DNA of 12,616 bases, from contig CAMUNZ010000034.1 of assembly GCA_947090385.1 (NCBI GenBank), positions 1 through 12,616 of the forward strand, in the 5' to 3' direction. The notes below the pieces were generated by a model. That model searched no databases. It saw only the letters and a list, made by a program, of their open reading frames with translations, and was not told the origin of the DNA. The stretch's first letter is position 1; each line of letters starts with the position of its first letter. Below are positions 1 through 6,897 of this stretch, one piece after another. The stretch is from an uncultured Campylobacter sp. (GTDB lineage Bacteria; Campylobacterota; Campylobacteria; Campylobacterales; Campylobacteraceae). The translations under genes and the position numbers were made by a program.

Positions 1-428
1 AAGATCTTTTTAAAACAGGTGATGAAATTGAAGTAAAAATCATAAAAATAGATCAAGAAAATGAAAAAATTTCATTAAGTTTAAAAGAACTTACCACTAG
101 TCCAGTTCAAGATTATGCAAAATCTCATAAAGTTGGCGATGTCGTAAATGGAAAAATTCGAGATATAAAAGATTTTGGAATTTTCGTAGAGCTTGGTAAA
201 AATGTTGATGCTTTAATAAGAAAAGAAGACATTAACTCAAATGAAGCTGAAAATTTAAAAATCGGTGATGAGATTGAAGCAGCTATAGCTTTTATAGACG
301 ATAAAAGAAGCAGAATTAGATTAAGTGTAAAACGTCTAGCAAGACAAAAAGAAAGAGATGCTTTAAATGAAATAAACGACGATGATAAAGTCACATTGGG
401 TGATATCATCAAGGATCAATTATCTTAA
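1..428 (+). CDS. rpsA: 30S ribosomal protein S1, C-terminal part
   Basis: Partial gene: the reading frame is already open at base 3 and ends with TAA at 426-428, leaving 141 visible residues. S1 binds mRNA on the 30S subunit and helps load messages onto the ribosome. The visible part begins with the tail of one S1 (OB-fold) repeat, ending in SLSLKEL, followed by a complete S1 repeat that starts at VGDVVNGKIRDIKDFGIFVE and closes with RIRLSVKRL. The pattern VGDVVxGKIxDIKDFGIFVELG is typical of S1 repeats. An acidic tail (EINDDDKVTLGDIIKDQLS) follows, as is usual in epsilonproteobacterial S1. A hairpin terminator lies 9 nt after the stop. Other S1-domain proteins exist, but the two tandem repeats, acidic tail and position just before serA (as I recall near C. 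jejuni rpsA) favour rpsA. Confidence 0.92.
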   Translation, partial: DLFKTGDEIEVKIIKIDQENEKISLSLKELTTSPVQDYAKSHKVGDVVNGKIRDIKDFGIFVELGKNVDALIRKEDINSNEAENLKIGDEIEAAIAFIDDKRSRIRLSVKRLARQKERDALNEINDDDKVTLGDIIKDQLS

Positions 429-437
429 ATTATATTT

Positions 438-462
438 AAACCTCACAAAATGTGGGGTTTTT
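438..462 (+). terminator. rpsA intrinsic terminator, reaching to just before serA
   Basis: A 10-bp stem (AAACCTCACA at 438-447 with TGTGGGGTTT at 451-460, one G-U pair) and a 3-nt loop, followed by more T, make a rho-independent terminator. It ends 15 nt before the serA ATG at 477, so serA needs either read-through or a promoter very close by. A TATATT box at 431-436 is one weak candidate; its transcript would start inside the hairpin. Confidence 0.75.
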
Positions 463-463
463 C

Positions 464-468
464 AAGGA
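464..468 (+). promoter_or_regulatory. serA ribosome binding site (decides the start)
   Basis: AAGGA lies 8 nt before ATG 477. It is downstream of the in-frame ATG at 450, which itself lies in the terminator loop, so the start at 477 is the real one. Confidence 0.8.
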
Positions 469-476
469 CAATTAAA

Positions 477-2057
477 ATGAAAAATGTATTTATTTGCGAT
501 GCTATACATGAAGTTGGTTTTGAAATTTTGCGTAAAGAAAACGATATAAAAGTAGTGGATGCTACAAATGTACCAAAAGACGAGCTTTTAAAAATGATCG
601 GCGAGGCCGATGTAGCAATAACTAGAAGTTCAACGGATTGCAATGAAAAATTTATAAATGCTGCTAAAAATTTAAAAGCCTTAATTCGCGCTGGAGTTGG
701 CGTAGATAATGTAGATTTAGAAGAGTGTAGCAAACGAGGAATTGTTGTTATGAATGTGCCGACAGCAAATACAATCGCTGCTGTTGAAATGACAATGTGC
801 CATTTGCTAAATTCTGCACGAAAATTTATTAATTCATCAAATGATTTAAAACATAATAGAATTTGGAAACGCGAAAAATGGTACGGGATTGAGCTTTATA
901 AAAAAACACTTGGAATTATAGGTTTTGGAAATATTGGTTCAAGAGTTGCAGTTAGAGCGCAGGCTTTTGATATGAATGTTATAGCATATGATCCTTATAT
1001 TGATCCAGCAAAAGTTACAGATATCGGCGCAAAATATACAACAAATTTAGATGAAATTTTTGAAAAATCAGATTTTATTACAATCCATACACCAAAAAAT
1101 AAAGAAACGATAAATATAATTGGTGATGATGAAATTAAAAAACTAAAAGATGGAGTTAGGCTTATAAATTGTGCAAGAGGTGGACTTTACAACGAAGAAG
1201 CGATTTATAGAGCGGCAAAATCTGGAAAAATTTCATATATAGGTATAGATGTTTTTGCAAAAGAACCATCTACTGCAAATCCGCTTTTAGATTTAGAAAA
1301 TTTAAGCCCTACTCCGCATCTTGGTGCAAATACTTATGAATCTCAAAGAAATATAGCCATAGCAGCAGCCGAACAAGCAATTGATGCTGCAAGAGGTCTT
1401 GGATATCCAAACGCTTTAAATTTACCAATCAAAACAGAAGAAATTCCTCCTTTTGCCGTTCCTTATGTTGATTTGATAACAAAAATGGCATATTTTGCAA
1501 GTCAATTAAATAAATTTCCGATTAGAGCGATTAGACTTGAAGCAAATGGAAAAATAGCTGAATTTTTAAAATCATTACTTACTTTTGCGATAGTTGGAGC
1601 CTTAAAAGAAAGTATGGGAGAAAAAATCAACTATGTAAATGCTACTTTTCAAGCAAAAGATAAAGGAATTTTGATGGATACTGCGACAGTTCCAACCGAT
1701 GGATATAAAAATAAACTTACTGTAAAAATTACCACTGAAAAAGGAATTTCTAGCGTTAGTGGGACTGTTTTTGGTGAAAATGAAACAAGAATTGTAAATA
1801 TCAATGGCTTTAAAACAGATTTTGCACCAAAAGGTAAAATGATAATATTTAAAAATACTGACGTTCCTGGCGTTATACGTGATGTAACTACAATTTTGGC
1901 GCAAGAAAATATAAACATAGCTGATTTTAGACTTGGACGAAATGATCATGGACTTGCGTTGGCAGTTATTTTAGTTGATGAAAATATTAGTAAAAATACT
2001 TTAAAGAAATTAAACGAACTTCCTAGTTGTCGCTGGGTAGAATATTGCGTTTTATAA
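477..2057 (+). CDS. serA: D-3-phosphoglycerate dehydrogenase
   Basis: A 526-residue cytosolic enzyme that oxidises 3-phosphoglycerate to 3-phosphohydroxypyruvate with NAD, the committed step of serine synthesis. The NAD-binding Rossmann motif is GFGNIG (149-154), with the acidic end of the fold at YDPY (171-174). Catalytic residues of the 2-hydroxyacid dehydrogenase family are visible: Arg234 in NCARGG, Glu263 in AKEPS and His281 in PTPHLG. Residues about 320-450 match the extra domain of the long (type I) form, and 454-526 form an ACT domain (KNTDVPGVIRDVTTILAQ), the usual site of serine feedback inhibition. The start is set by AAGGA at 464-468; an upstream in-frame ATG at 450 would add nine residues encoded by terminator and leader DNA and is rejected. 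Terminators flank the gene on both sides, so it is probably expressed alone or by read-through from rpsA. Confidence 0.97.
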   Translation: MKNVFICDAIHEVGFEILRKENDIKVVDATNVPKDELLKMIGEADVAITRSSTDCNEKFINAAKNLKALIRAGVGVDNVDLEECSKRGIVVMNVPTANTIAAVEMTMCHLLNSARKFINSSNDLKHNRIWKREKWYGIELYKKTLGIIGFGNIGSRVAVRAQAFDMNVIAYDPYIDPAKVTDIGAKYTTNLDEIFEKSDFITIHTPKNKETINIIGDDEIKKLKDGVRLINCARGGLYNEEAIYRAAKSGKISYIGIDVFAKEPSTANPLLDLENLSPTPHLGANTYESQRNIAIAAAEQAIDAARGLGYPNALNLPIKTEEIPPFAVPYVDLITKMAYFASQLNKFPIRAIRLEANGKIAEFLKSLLTFAIVGALKESMGEKINYVNATFQAKDKGILMDTATVPTDGYKNKLTVKITTEKGISSVSGTVFGENETRIVNINGFKTDFAPKGKMIIFKNTDVPGVIRDVTTILAQENINIADFRLGRNDHGLALAVILVDENISKNTLKKLNELPSCRWVEYCVL

Positions 2058-2090
2058 AATTTTTGGGATATTCCCAAAAATTTATTTTTT
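2057..2090 (+). terminator. serA intrinsic terminator
   Basis: A 12-bp stem (AAATTTTTGGGA at 2057-2068 with its complement at 2072-2083) and a 3-nt loop are followed by ATTTTTT. The 5' arm begins on the last base of the serA stop codon. Confidence 0.85.
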
Positions 2091-2175
2091 GATCCATGCA
2101 AAAATTATTCTTACAGAATTTTATAAAAAATACAAAATTTTAAATTTTATTAAATAATACTAAAAAATATTTTTA

Positions 2176-2202
2176 TATTACTTTAGTTAATACTTTTATA
2201 AT
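2176..2202 (+). promoter_or_regulatory. Promoter of the ABC transporter operon with a small inverted repeat
   Basis: A perfect sigma-70 -10 box TATAAT lies at 2197-2202, with a T-rich stretch before it, as in Campylobacter promoters that lack a clear -35. Transcription would start near 2209, giving a leader of about 40 nt. Just upstream TATTA (2176-2180) and TAATA (2188-2192) form a 17-bp inverted repeat, and the stretch AAAAAATATTTTT at about 2162-2174 is also nearly palindromic. These could bind a metal-responsive repressor (Fur or NikR type), but short inverted repeats arise easily in DNA this AT-rich. The promoter call is fair; the operator is a guess. Confidence 0.55.
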
Positions 2203-2238
2203 ATTTATATGTGTAAAATGTCGTTTTATTTCAATGAA

Positions 2239-2243
2239 AAGGA
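2239..2243 (+). promoter_or_regulatory. Ribosome binding site of the solute-binding protein gene (decides the start)
   Basis: AAGGA sits 5 nt before ATG 2249 and 3' of the in-frame ATG at 2234, which has no such site. The start at 2249 also gives a cleaner signal peptide. Confidence 0.75.
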
Positions 2244-2248
2244 TAAAT

Positions 2249-3787
2249 ATGCATAAAATTTTAAAATTTTTAGTATTTTTGTTGATTTTTTCAAGCTTTG
2301 TTTTTTCAGGTGAAAAAATCGTAGTTGGTGTCGAATTAGAACCAGATAGGATAAATCCTCTTTATGATGAAGATCACGATCCGACATTGCAACTAGTTTT
2401 TTCAGGTCTTACAAACCATGATGAACATAATAAAATAATTCCAGAACTTGCAAAAGAATGGAAAGTAAGCGAAGATGGTTTAGAATATACTTTTATTTTA
2501 AGAGACGATGTTTTTTGGCATGATGGAGTTAAATTTGGTGTAGATGATGTTATTTTTACAATAAAATCAGCTATGGATAAAAAATTAAATGCTCCAGCGA
2601 TTTCGAATTATGAAAATGTAAAAAGCGTAGAAAAGTTAAATGAAAATAGCTTAAAAGTTACACTAAAAGAGCCTTTTCCGCCATTTTTAGATGCGCTTAG
2701 TTTCGGCATGATTCCAAAACATATTTTAGAAAATAAAGATATTTCAAAGGATAAATTTAATTCAAATCCAGTAGGCACCGGTCCTTACAAAGTTTCTAAA
2801 TGGAAAAAAGGCGAATTTATAGAATTTGTCGCAAATAATAATTTTTACAAAAATACTCCAAAAATTAAAAATGTATTTTTAAAAATCATCCCGGACGCAA
2901 AAACTCGTTTTTTACAATTAAAAAGTGGCGATATAGATGTTGCTATGATAGATTCTAGTTTTGTGAATTTATTGCAAAATGATGAAAAAATTAAAATTTT
3001 ACGATTTAAAAGTGCAGATTATAGAGCTTTGATGTTTAATTTCAAAAACGAAATTTTCAAAGATCAAAATGTAAGAATTGCTTTAAATTATTTTATAAAT
3101 AAAGATGAAATTGTAAAAAATGTCCTTCATGATTATGGATTTAAGATAAATAATCCGTTAGCTTTGTTTAAATTCGCGAAAAATAGCAAATTCGTATATG
3201 AATATAATCCTAAAAAAGGCGATGAAATTTTGAAAAAAAGCGGTTGGAATAAAAACAAAAAAGGCATTTATGAAAAAAATGGAAAAACTTTAAGTTTTGA
3301 TATTTATTCTTTTAATTCCGATCCATTAAGAGTGACTTTGGCAAATGTCATAAGCAATGAATTTAACAAATTCGGCATAAATACAAAAGCTTATGCTAAA
3401 CCAAAAACTGCTTTTAGAATAAACGAAGTTGATAGCTTTATGATCGGCTGGGGAAGCCCATTTGATGCAGATTTTCATACATATAGAATTTTTGGAAGTT
3501 TCAACGATATAGATATAAATGAAAATGGCTGGAATTATAATCATTATGCCGATAAAGACGTCGATGCAACTCTAAAAAAAGCAAGAAATACTCAAAATAA
3601 AGCAAAAAGAGAAGAAGCTTATAAAGAATTTTTAGAAGCAATTTATAAAAATCCACCTTATATTTTTATAGCAAATATTGATTATCCATTAGCTTATAAT
3701 AAAAATGTTTCTGGCATAAAAACTCAAATTTTAGGTCATCACGGAGCTGGATTTTTATGGAATTTATCTGAATGGGATATAAAATAA
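2249..3787 (+). CDS. ABC importer periplasmic solute-binding protein, family 5 (NikZ-like, nickel or peptide)
   Basis: A 512-residue exported protein that captures the substrate in the periplasm and delivers it to the membrane permeases. The signal peptide is MHKILKFLVFLLIFSSFVFS, with cleavage probably just after residue 20 or 21; there is no lipobox cysteine. The mature part has the family 5 pattern: LVFSGLTNHD (49-58), PELAKEW (65-71), YTFILRDDVFWHDGVKF (80-96) and NPVGTGPYKVSKW (173-185). This family includes DppA, OppA and NikA. Its length and its place first in an operon with two permeases and two short ATPases resemble C. jejuni nikZYXWV. His43 (DEDHD) and the pair His497/His498 (GHHGAG) are candidate contacts for a nickel-histidine complex, inferred by analogy with NikZ structures I remember but cannot check. 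A dipeptide or oligopeptide substrate is the alternative. The family call is very sure; nickel is roughly even to favourable. Confidence 0.93.
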   Translation: MHKILKFLVFLLIFSSFVFSGEKIVVGVELEPDRINPLYDEDHDPTLQLVFSGLTNHDEHNKIIPELAKEWKVSEDGLEYTFILRDDVFWHDGVKFGVDDVIFTIKSAMDKKLNAPAISNYENVKSVEKLNENSLKVTLKEPFPPFLDALSFGMIPKHILENKDISKDKFNSNPVGTGPYKVSKWKKGEFIEFVANNNFYKNTPKIKNVFLKIIPDAKTRFLQLKSGDIDVAMIDSSFVNLLQNDEKIKILRFKSADYRALMFNFKNEIFKDQNVRIALNYFINKDEIVKNVLHDYGFKINNPLALFKFAKNSKFVYEYNPKKGDEILKKSGWNKNKKGIYEKNGKTLSFDIYSFNSDPLRVTLANVISNEFNKFGINTKAYAKPKTAFRINEVDSFMIGWGSPFDADFHTYRIFGSFNDIDINENGWNYNHYADKDVDATLKKARNTQNKAKREEAYKEFLEAIYKNPPYIFIANIDYPLAYNKNVSGIKTQILGHHGAGFLWNLSEWDIK

Positions 3788-4726
3788 TTGACAAATTTGA
3801 TATTTAAAAGAATTTTACAAGCAGTTTTACTGCTTGTATTTTTGTCGTTTGTTATATTTTTTGCTGTGTATTTTATGCCTGGAAATATAACAGATGCTAT
3901 GTTTTCTCATCCTGAAGCTATTTCAAATAGCGTAAAATCTGCAATTTTGGAAAAATATGGTTTAAATGATAATCCATTTTTGCAATATTTTAGATGGGTA
4001 AAAGAGATTATTTATGGAAATTTTGGTTTTAGTTTTATAACTGGTGAAAGTATCATAAGTTTAATCTCAGAAAGAATCATAAACACAACAATTTTAACAA
4101 TTTTATCAATTTGCTTAATCATAATTTTATCTTTAATTTTAGGATTTTTTTGCGCCATAAAAAAAGATAATTTTTTAGATATTTTTGTAAATTTTTCTAG
4201 TTTTATACTTGTTTGTTTGCCACATTTTTTAGTCGGATTAATTTTAATCGTTATTTTTAGCATAAAATTTCAACTTTTACCAAGCTCTGGATCAAATCGA
4301 ATCGGCGAATTAGGATTGAATTTAAAATATACAATTTTACCTATGCTTTCAATCGTTTTACCACATTTAGGAATTTACATAAAATTTGTTCGTGATACAT
4401 TGATAGAAAATCTAAATTTAGATTTTGTCCAAACAGCATACGCAAGGGGTTTAAGTAAAACAAAAGCTAGATTTTTAGCTTTTAAAAACGCACTTCCTGC
4501 GATTATTAGTTATTTTGGGACATTGGTTGGCGGAATTTTCGCGAGTTCTTATGTCATAGAAGCTATTTTTTCTTTTCCAGGCATAGGCGAATTAGCGATA
4601 AATTCGATAATATCAAAAGATTATCCAGTTGTTTTAGCTGTTGTTTTATTAACGTCTGTTTTTGTAATAATCGGAAATTTGTTAGCACAAATTCTAGTTA
4701 TTTTAATCGATAAGAGAAATTTATGA
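3788..4726 (+). CDS. ABC importer permease 1 (NikB/DppB type; NikY-like)
   Basis: A 312-residue inner-membrane protein forming half of the transport channel. About six hydrophobic segments can be seen: residues 8-30, 99-122, 132-160, 180-200, 241-262 and 280-306. The cytoplasmic EAA loop that docks the ATPase is at about 211-238 (DFVQTAYARGLSKTKARF followed by NALPAI). The N-terminal MPGN after the first segment is typical of the DppB/NikB branch. The start is TTG at 3788, directly after the TAA of the binding-protein gene with no gap, and only a weak GGGA lies upstream, so translation is probably coupled to the gene before. A second TTG at 3797 is an alternative start. The stop TGA overlaps the next ATG (ATGA). 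Confidence 0.93.
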   Translation: MTNLIFKRILQAVLLLVFLSFVIFFAVYFMPGNITDAMFSHPEAISNSVKSAILEKYGLNDNPFLQYFRWVKEIIYGNFGFSFITGESIISLISERIINTTILTILSICLIIILSLILGFFCAIKKDNFLDIFVNFSSFILVCLPHFLVGLILIVIFSIKFQLLPSSGSNRIGELGLNLKYTILPMLSIVLPHLGIYIKFVRDTLIENLNLDFVQTAYARGLSKTKARFLAFKNALPAIISYFGTLVGGIFASSYVIEAIFSFPGIGELAINSIISKDYPVVLAVVLLTSVFVIIGNLLAQILVILIDKRNL

Positions 4727-5519
4727 AAAATTTTATTTTTTATCTCTTTTTATTTATTTTTATATTACTTACAATTTTAGGAATTTTTGCAAATTTTATC
4801 TCTCCTTTTAATCCAAATTTAAACGATTTTTCAAATGTAAATTTAAACTCAAATTTCACTCATTTTTTGGTACAGATCTTTTTGGTAGAGATATTTTTTC
4901 AAGAGTTATTTTTGGTTTGCAAAATTCGCTTATAATCGGTATTTGCGCTGGATTTTTATCAACTTTTATAGCTATATTGTATGCAAGCTTTGCTTCTTTA
5001 AATGATAAAACAAATGTGATTTTAGAAAGGCTGATTGATGCTTTTTTATCTATCCCAAGTATTTTATTTATAATGCTTTTTTCTTCGATTAGCACGGGTT
5101 CAATTTTCGTAATTACGATTATTATAGGCTTTTTTTCATGGATGCAAAGCACAAAAGTTTTTACTCAAAATTTTAGAATTTCTCTTAAAAGTAATTACGT
5201 TTTACAAGCAAAAATTTTAGGCGCAAATCATTTTGAATTGATTTTTATGGAAATTTTACCAAATTTAAAAAACTTGATTTTGACACTTTTTGGTATAAAT
5301 ATCACGCATGCGATTACGACCGAGGCAACTTTAAGTTTTTTTGGTATAGGTTGCGATTTAAATCAAATAAGTTTAGGAATTATTTTAAATGAAAGTTTGC
5401 AAGCTCTATTTTTGGGCGCTTGGAAAAATTTCTTTTATCCTTGTTTTGTGTTGTTTTTGCTTATATTGTCAATCATGATTTTAACTGGAAGTATAGAAAA
5501 AAAGGGCATAAAAATATGA
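4723..5519 (+). pseudogene. ABC importer permease 2 (NikC/DppC type; NikX-like), split by a frameshift
   Basis: Partner of permease 1. The gene starts at ATG 4723, overlapping the previous stop. Read straight through, it ends after 70 residues at TAA 4933-4935. The rest of a normal permease lies in the -1 frame up to TGA 5517-5519. A -1 shift at T TTT TTG (4863-4869) joins residue 49 to GTDLFGRDIFSRVIFG, the conserved DppC/NikC pattern HxLGTDxxGRDxxSR, and gives a 265-residue protein of normal size. That product has one N-terminal membrane segment, about five more after the junction, and the EAA loop VLQAKILGANHFELIFMEIL. The downstream frame has no ATG or ribosome site near the junction; a TTG at 4917 is possible but would lose the conserved region. 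All other operon genes are intact. I mark it as a pseudogene by convention, but it may be functional through frameshifting or may reflect a one-base sequencing error. Confidence 0.85.
4863..4869 (+). other. Candidate -1 ribosomal slippery heptamer / unstable T6 run in permease 2
   Basis: T TTT TTG fits the X XXY YYZ rule in the correct phase: the zero-frame codons are TTT TTG, and after a one-base slip the next codon is GGT, restoring HFLGTDLFGRD. I see no strong downstream stem-loop (only a 4-bp ATCT/AGAT pairing) and no purine-rich stimulator upstream. Programmed slippage is therefore possible but not well supported. Adding one T would restore the frame equally well. Confidence 0.45.
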
Positions 5520-6178
5520 TTGATATACAAAATTTAAATTTATTTTATAAAAATACACAAATTTTAAAAAATATAAATTTTAATTTACAAAATTTTAAAA
5601 TTGTTAGCATAATCGGCAAAAGTGGAAGTGGAAAATCCATGTTTGCTAAAAGTTTTATCAGACTTTTTGATGAGAATTTTATGATAAATGCAAAAAAATT
5701 TTGCGTAAATAATCAAGAAATTTTAAACTTAAATCAAAAATCGCTTGAAAATTACAGAAGAAATACTACTTCTTTAATTTTTCAAAATGCAAAAGCTTGT
5801 TTGCATCCATTAATGGATGTTGGCGAGCATTTTGATTACTACTTTGGAAAAGATATTAAAAAAACAGCTTTTGAATATTTTTTAAAATTTGGTTTTAAAG
5901 ATCCTGATCTTTTGTGGCATAAATATTCTTATGAATTAAGCGGTGGCGAAGCAAGCAGAGTAAATATCACTCTTGCTTTATGTGTAAAACCTAAAATTTT
6001 GATTTGCGATGAGATTACAAGCGGTCTTGATGTAAAAAATCAAAAACATATAATAGAAATATTAAAATCTATAAAAAACGAAACAAGTATAATTTTTATA
6101 TCTCATCAAAAAAATGTAGTTGAAATTTTAAGTGATGAAATTTGGCAAATGAATGATGGAAGACTTAAAAAATGTTAG
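5516..6178 (+). CDS. ABC importer ATP-binding protein 1 (NikD/DppD type; NikW-like)
   Basis: A 220-residue cytoplasmic ATPase that powers the importer. Motifs are complete: Walker A GKSGSGKS (34-41), Q-loop Gln90 (IFQN), signature LSGGE (141-145), Walker B ILICDE with catalytic Glu166, and H-loop His197 (FISHQ). The signature has Glu in place of the common Gln and reads on as LSGGEASRV, a variant shared with the next gene. The protein is much shorter than typical DppD/OppD (about 320 residues) because it stops soon after the H-loop and lacks their C-terminal extension. The frame is open further upstream to 5420, but AAAGGG at about 5501-5506 and an ATGA overlap with the permease stop fix the start at 5516. 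Confidence 0.93.
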   Translation: MIDIQNLNLFYKNTQILKNINFNLQNFKIVSIIGKSGSGKSMFAKSFIRLFDENFMINAKKFCVNNQEILNLNQKSLENYRRNTTSLIFQNAKACLHPLMDVGEHFDYYFGKDIKKTAFEYFLKFGFKDPDLLWHKYSYELSGGEASRVNITLALCVKPKILICDEITSGLDVKNQKHIIEILKSIKNETSIIFISHQKNVVEILSDEIWQMNDGRLKKC

Positions 6179-6870
6179 AAATAAAACAAATATCAAAAAA
6201 TTTTGAATTTCAAAAGCATTTTGGCGAAAAAAAAATAAATTTAAAAGTTTTAGAAGATATAAATTTTAAACTTGATAATGGTGAAAATTTGGTTATTTTT
6301 GGGGATTCTGGAAGTGGAAAAAGCACTCTTGCTAAAATAATCGCTTCTGTTTTAAATCAAAGTAGCGGAGAAATTTTTATAGATGGGCAAAATGTAAAAC
6401 ATATAAAAAATATAAGGCAAAAAATAAGATTAGTTTTACAAAATCAAAAAGAATCTCTAAATCCTGCATTAAAAATTTCAAGACAGATAAAATTTGTAAA
6501 ATATTATTTGAAATTAAATTTTGATAATGAAAAAATAGAAAATTTAAGAGAATTTTTAAATTTAAAACCAAATATTTTTGACAAATTTTCTTATGAATTA
6601 AGTGGCGGCGAAGCAAGCAGAGTTGGGATTTTGATAGCGCTTTTATCAAATCCACAAATTTTAATTTTAGATGAAATTACAAACGGACTAGATAACGAAG
6701 TAAAAGAAAAAATTTTAGATTTACTTCAGAAATTAGATATCAGCGTGATTTTTATAACTCATGAATTAGAATCCGCGATAAAAATTTCTGACAAATTTCT
6801 GATTTTAAAAAATGGAAAACAAAAATTTTTTGGAAATTATAAAGAATTTGAATTTATAGAGAATTTTTAG
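6172..6870 (+). CDS. ABC importer ATP-binding protein 2 (NikE/DppF type; NikV-like)
   Basis: A 232-residue cytoplasmic ATPase, expected to form a heterodimer with the preceding one under the two permeases. Walker A is GDSGSGKS (44-51), Q-loop Gln90 (VLQNQ), signature LSGGE (143-147), Walker B ILILDE with Glu168, and H-loop His197 (FITHE). ESLNPALKI (94-102) resembles the SLNPR stretch of the DppF/NikE branch. It too has LSGGEASRV, so the two ATPases share an unusual signature. The start overlaps the end of the previous gene by 7 nt, which suggests coupled translation; only a weak GGAAG precedes it. The stop TAG lies inside the 5' arm of the terminator hairpin. Confidence 0.93.
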   Translation: MLEIKQISKNFEFQKHFGEKKINLKVLEDINFKLDNGENLVIFGDSGSGKSTLAKIIASVLNQSSGEIFIDGQNVKHIKNIRQKIRLVLQNQKESLNPALKISRQIKFVKYYLKLNFDNEKIENLREFLNLKPNIFDKFSYELSGGEASRVGILIALLSNPQILILDEITNGLDNEVKEKILDLLQKLDISVIFITHELESAIKISDKFLILKNGKQKFFGNYKEFEFIENF

Positions 6871-6897
6871 GCAAAATTTGCCTAAAAATTTTATTTT
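6862..6897 (+). terminator. Intrinsic terminator between convergent operons
   Basis: An 11-bp stem (AATTTTTAGGC at 6862-6872 with GCCTAAAAATT at 6880-6890) has a 7-nt loop and is followed by TTATTTT, ending the ABC operon. The stem is symmetrical and also lies directly after the tkt stop on the other strand, but that strand has no T-run after the hairpin. It may act in both directions, with the + strand better supported. Confidence 0.8.

Noticed and set aside
450..476. Upstream in-frame ATG extending serA by nine residues
   Set aside because: This ATG lies in the loop of the rpsA terminator and the ribosome site AAGGA comes after it; the family N-terminus fits the start at 477.
2096..2143. 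Small open frame of 15 residues between serA and the transporter operon
   Set aside because: It has no ribosome binding site and follows directly on a terminator; a frame this short is expected by chance.
4917..5519. Independent second gene starting at TTG 4917
   Set aside because: The TTG is an internal leucine of the conserved permease sequence, there is no ribosome site, and coding similarity extends upstream to the slippery run.
6862..6890. The hairpin as a strong terminator for tkt on the - strand
   Set aside because: The stem is symmetrical, but no T-run follows it on the - strand, so only the + strand role is well supported.
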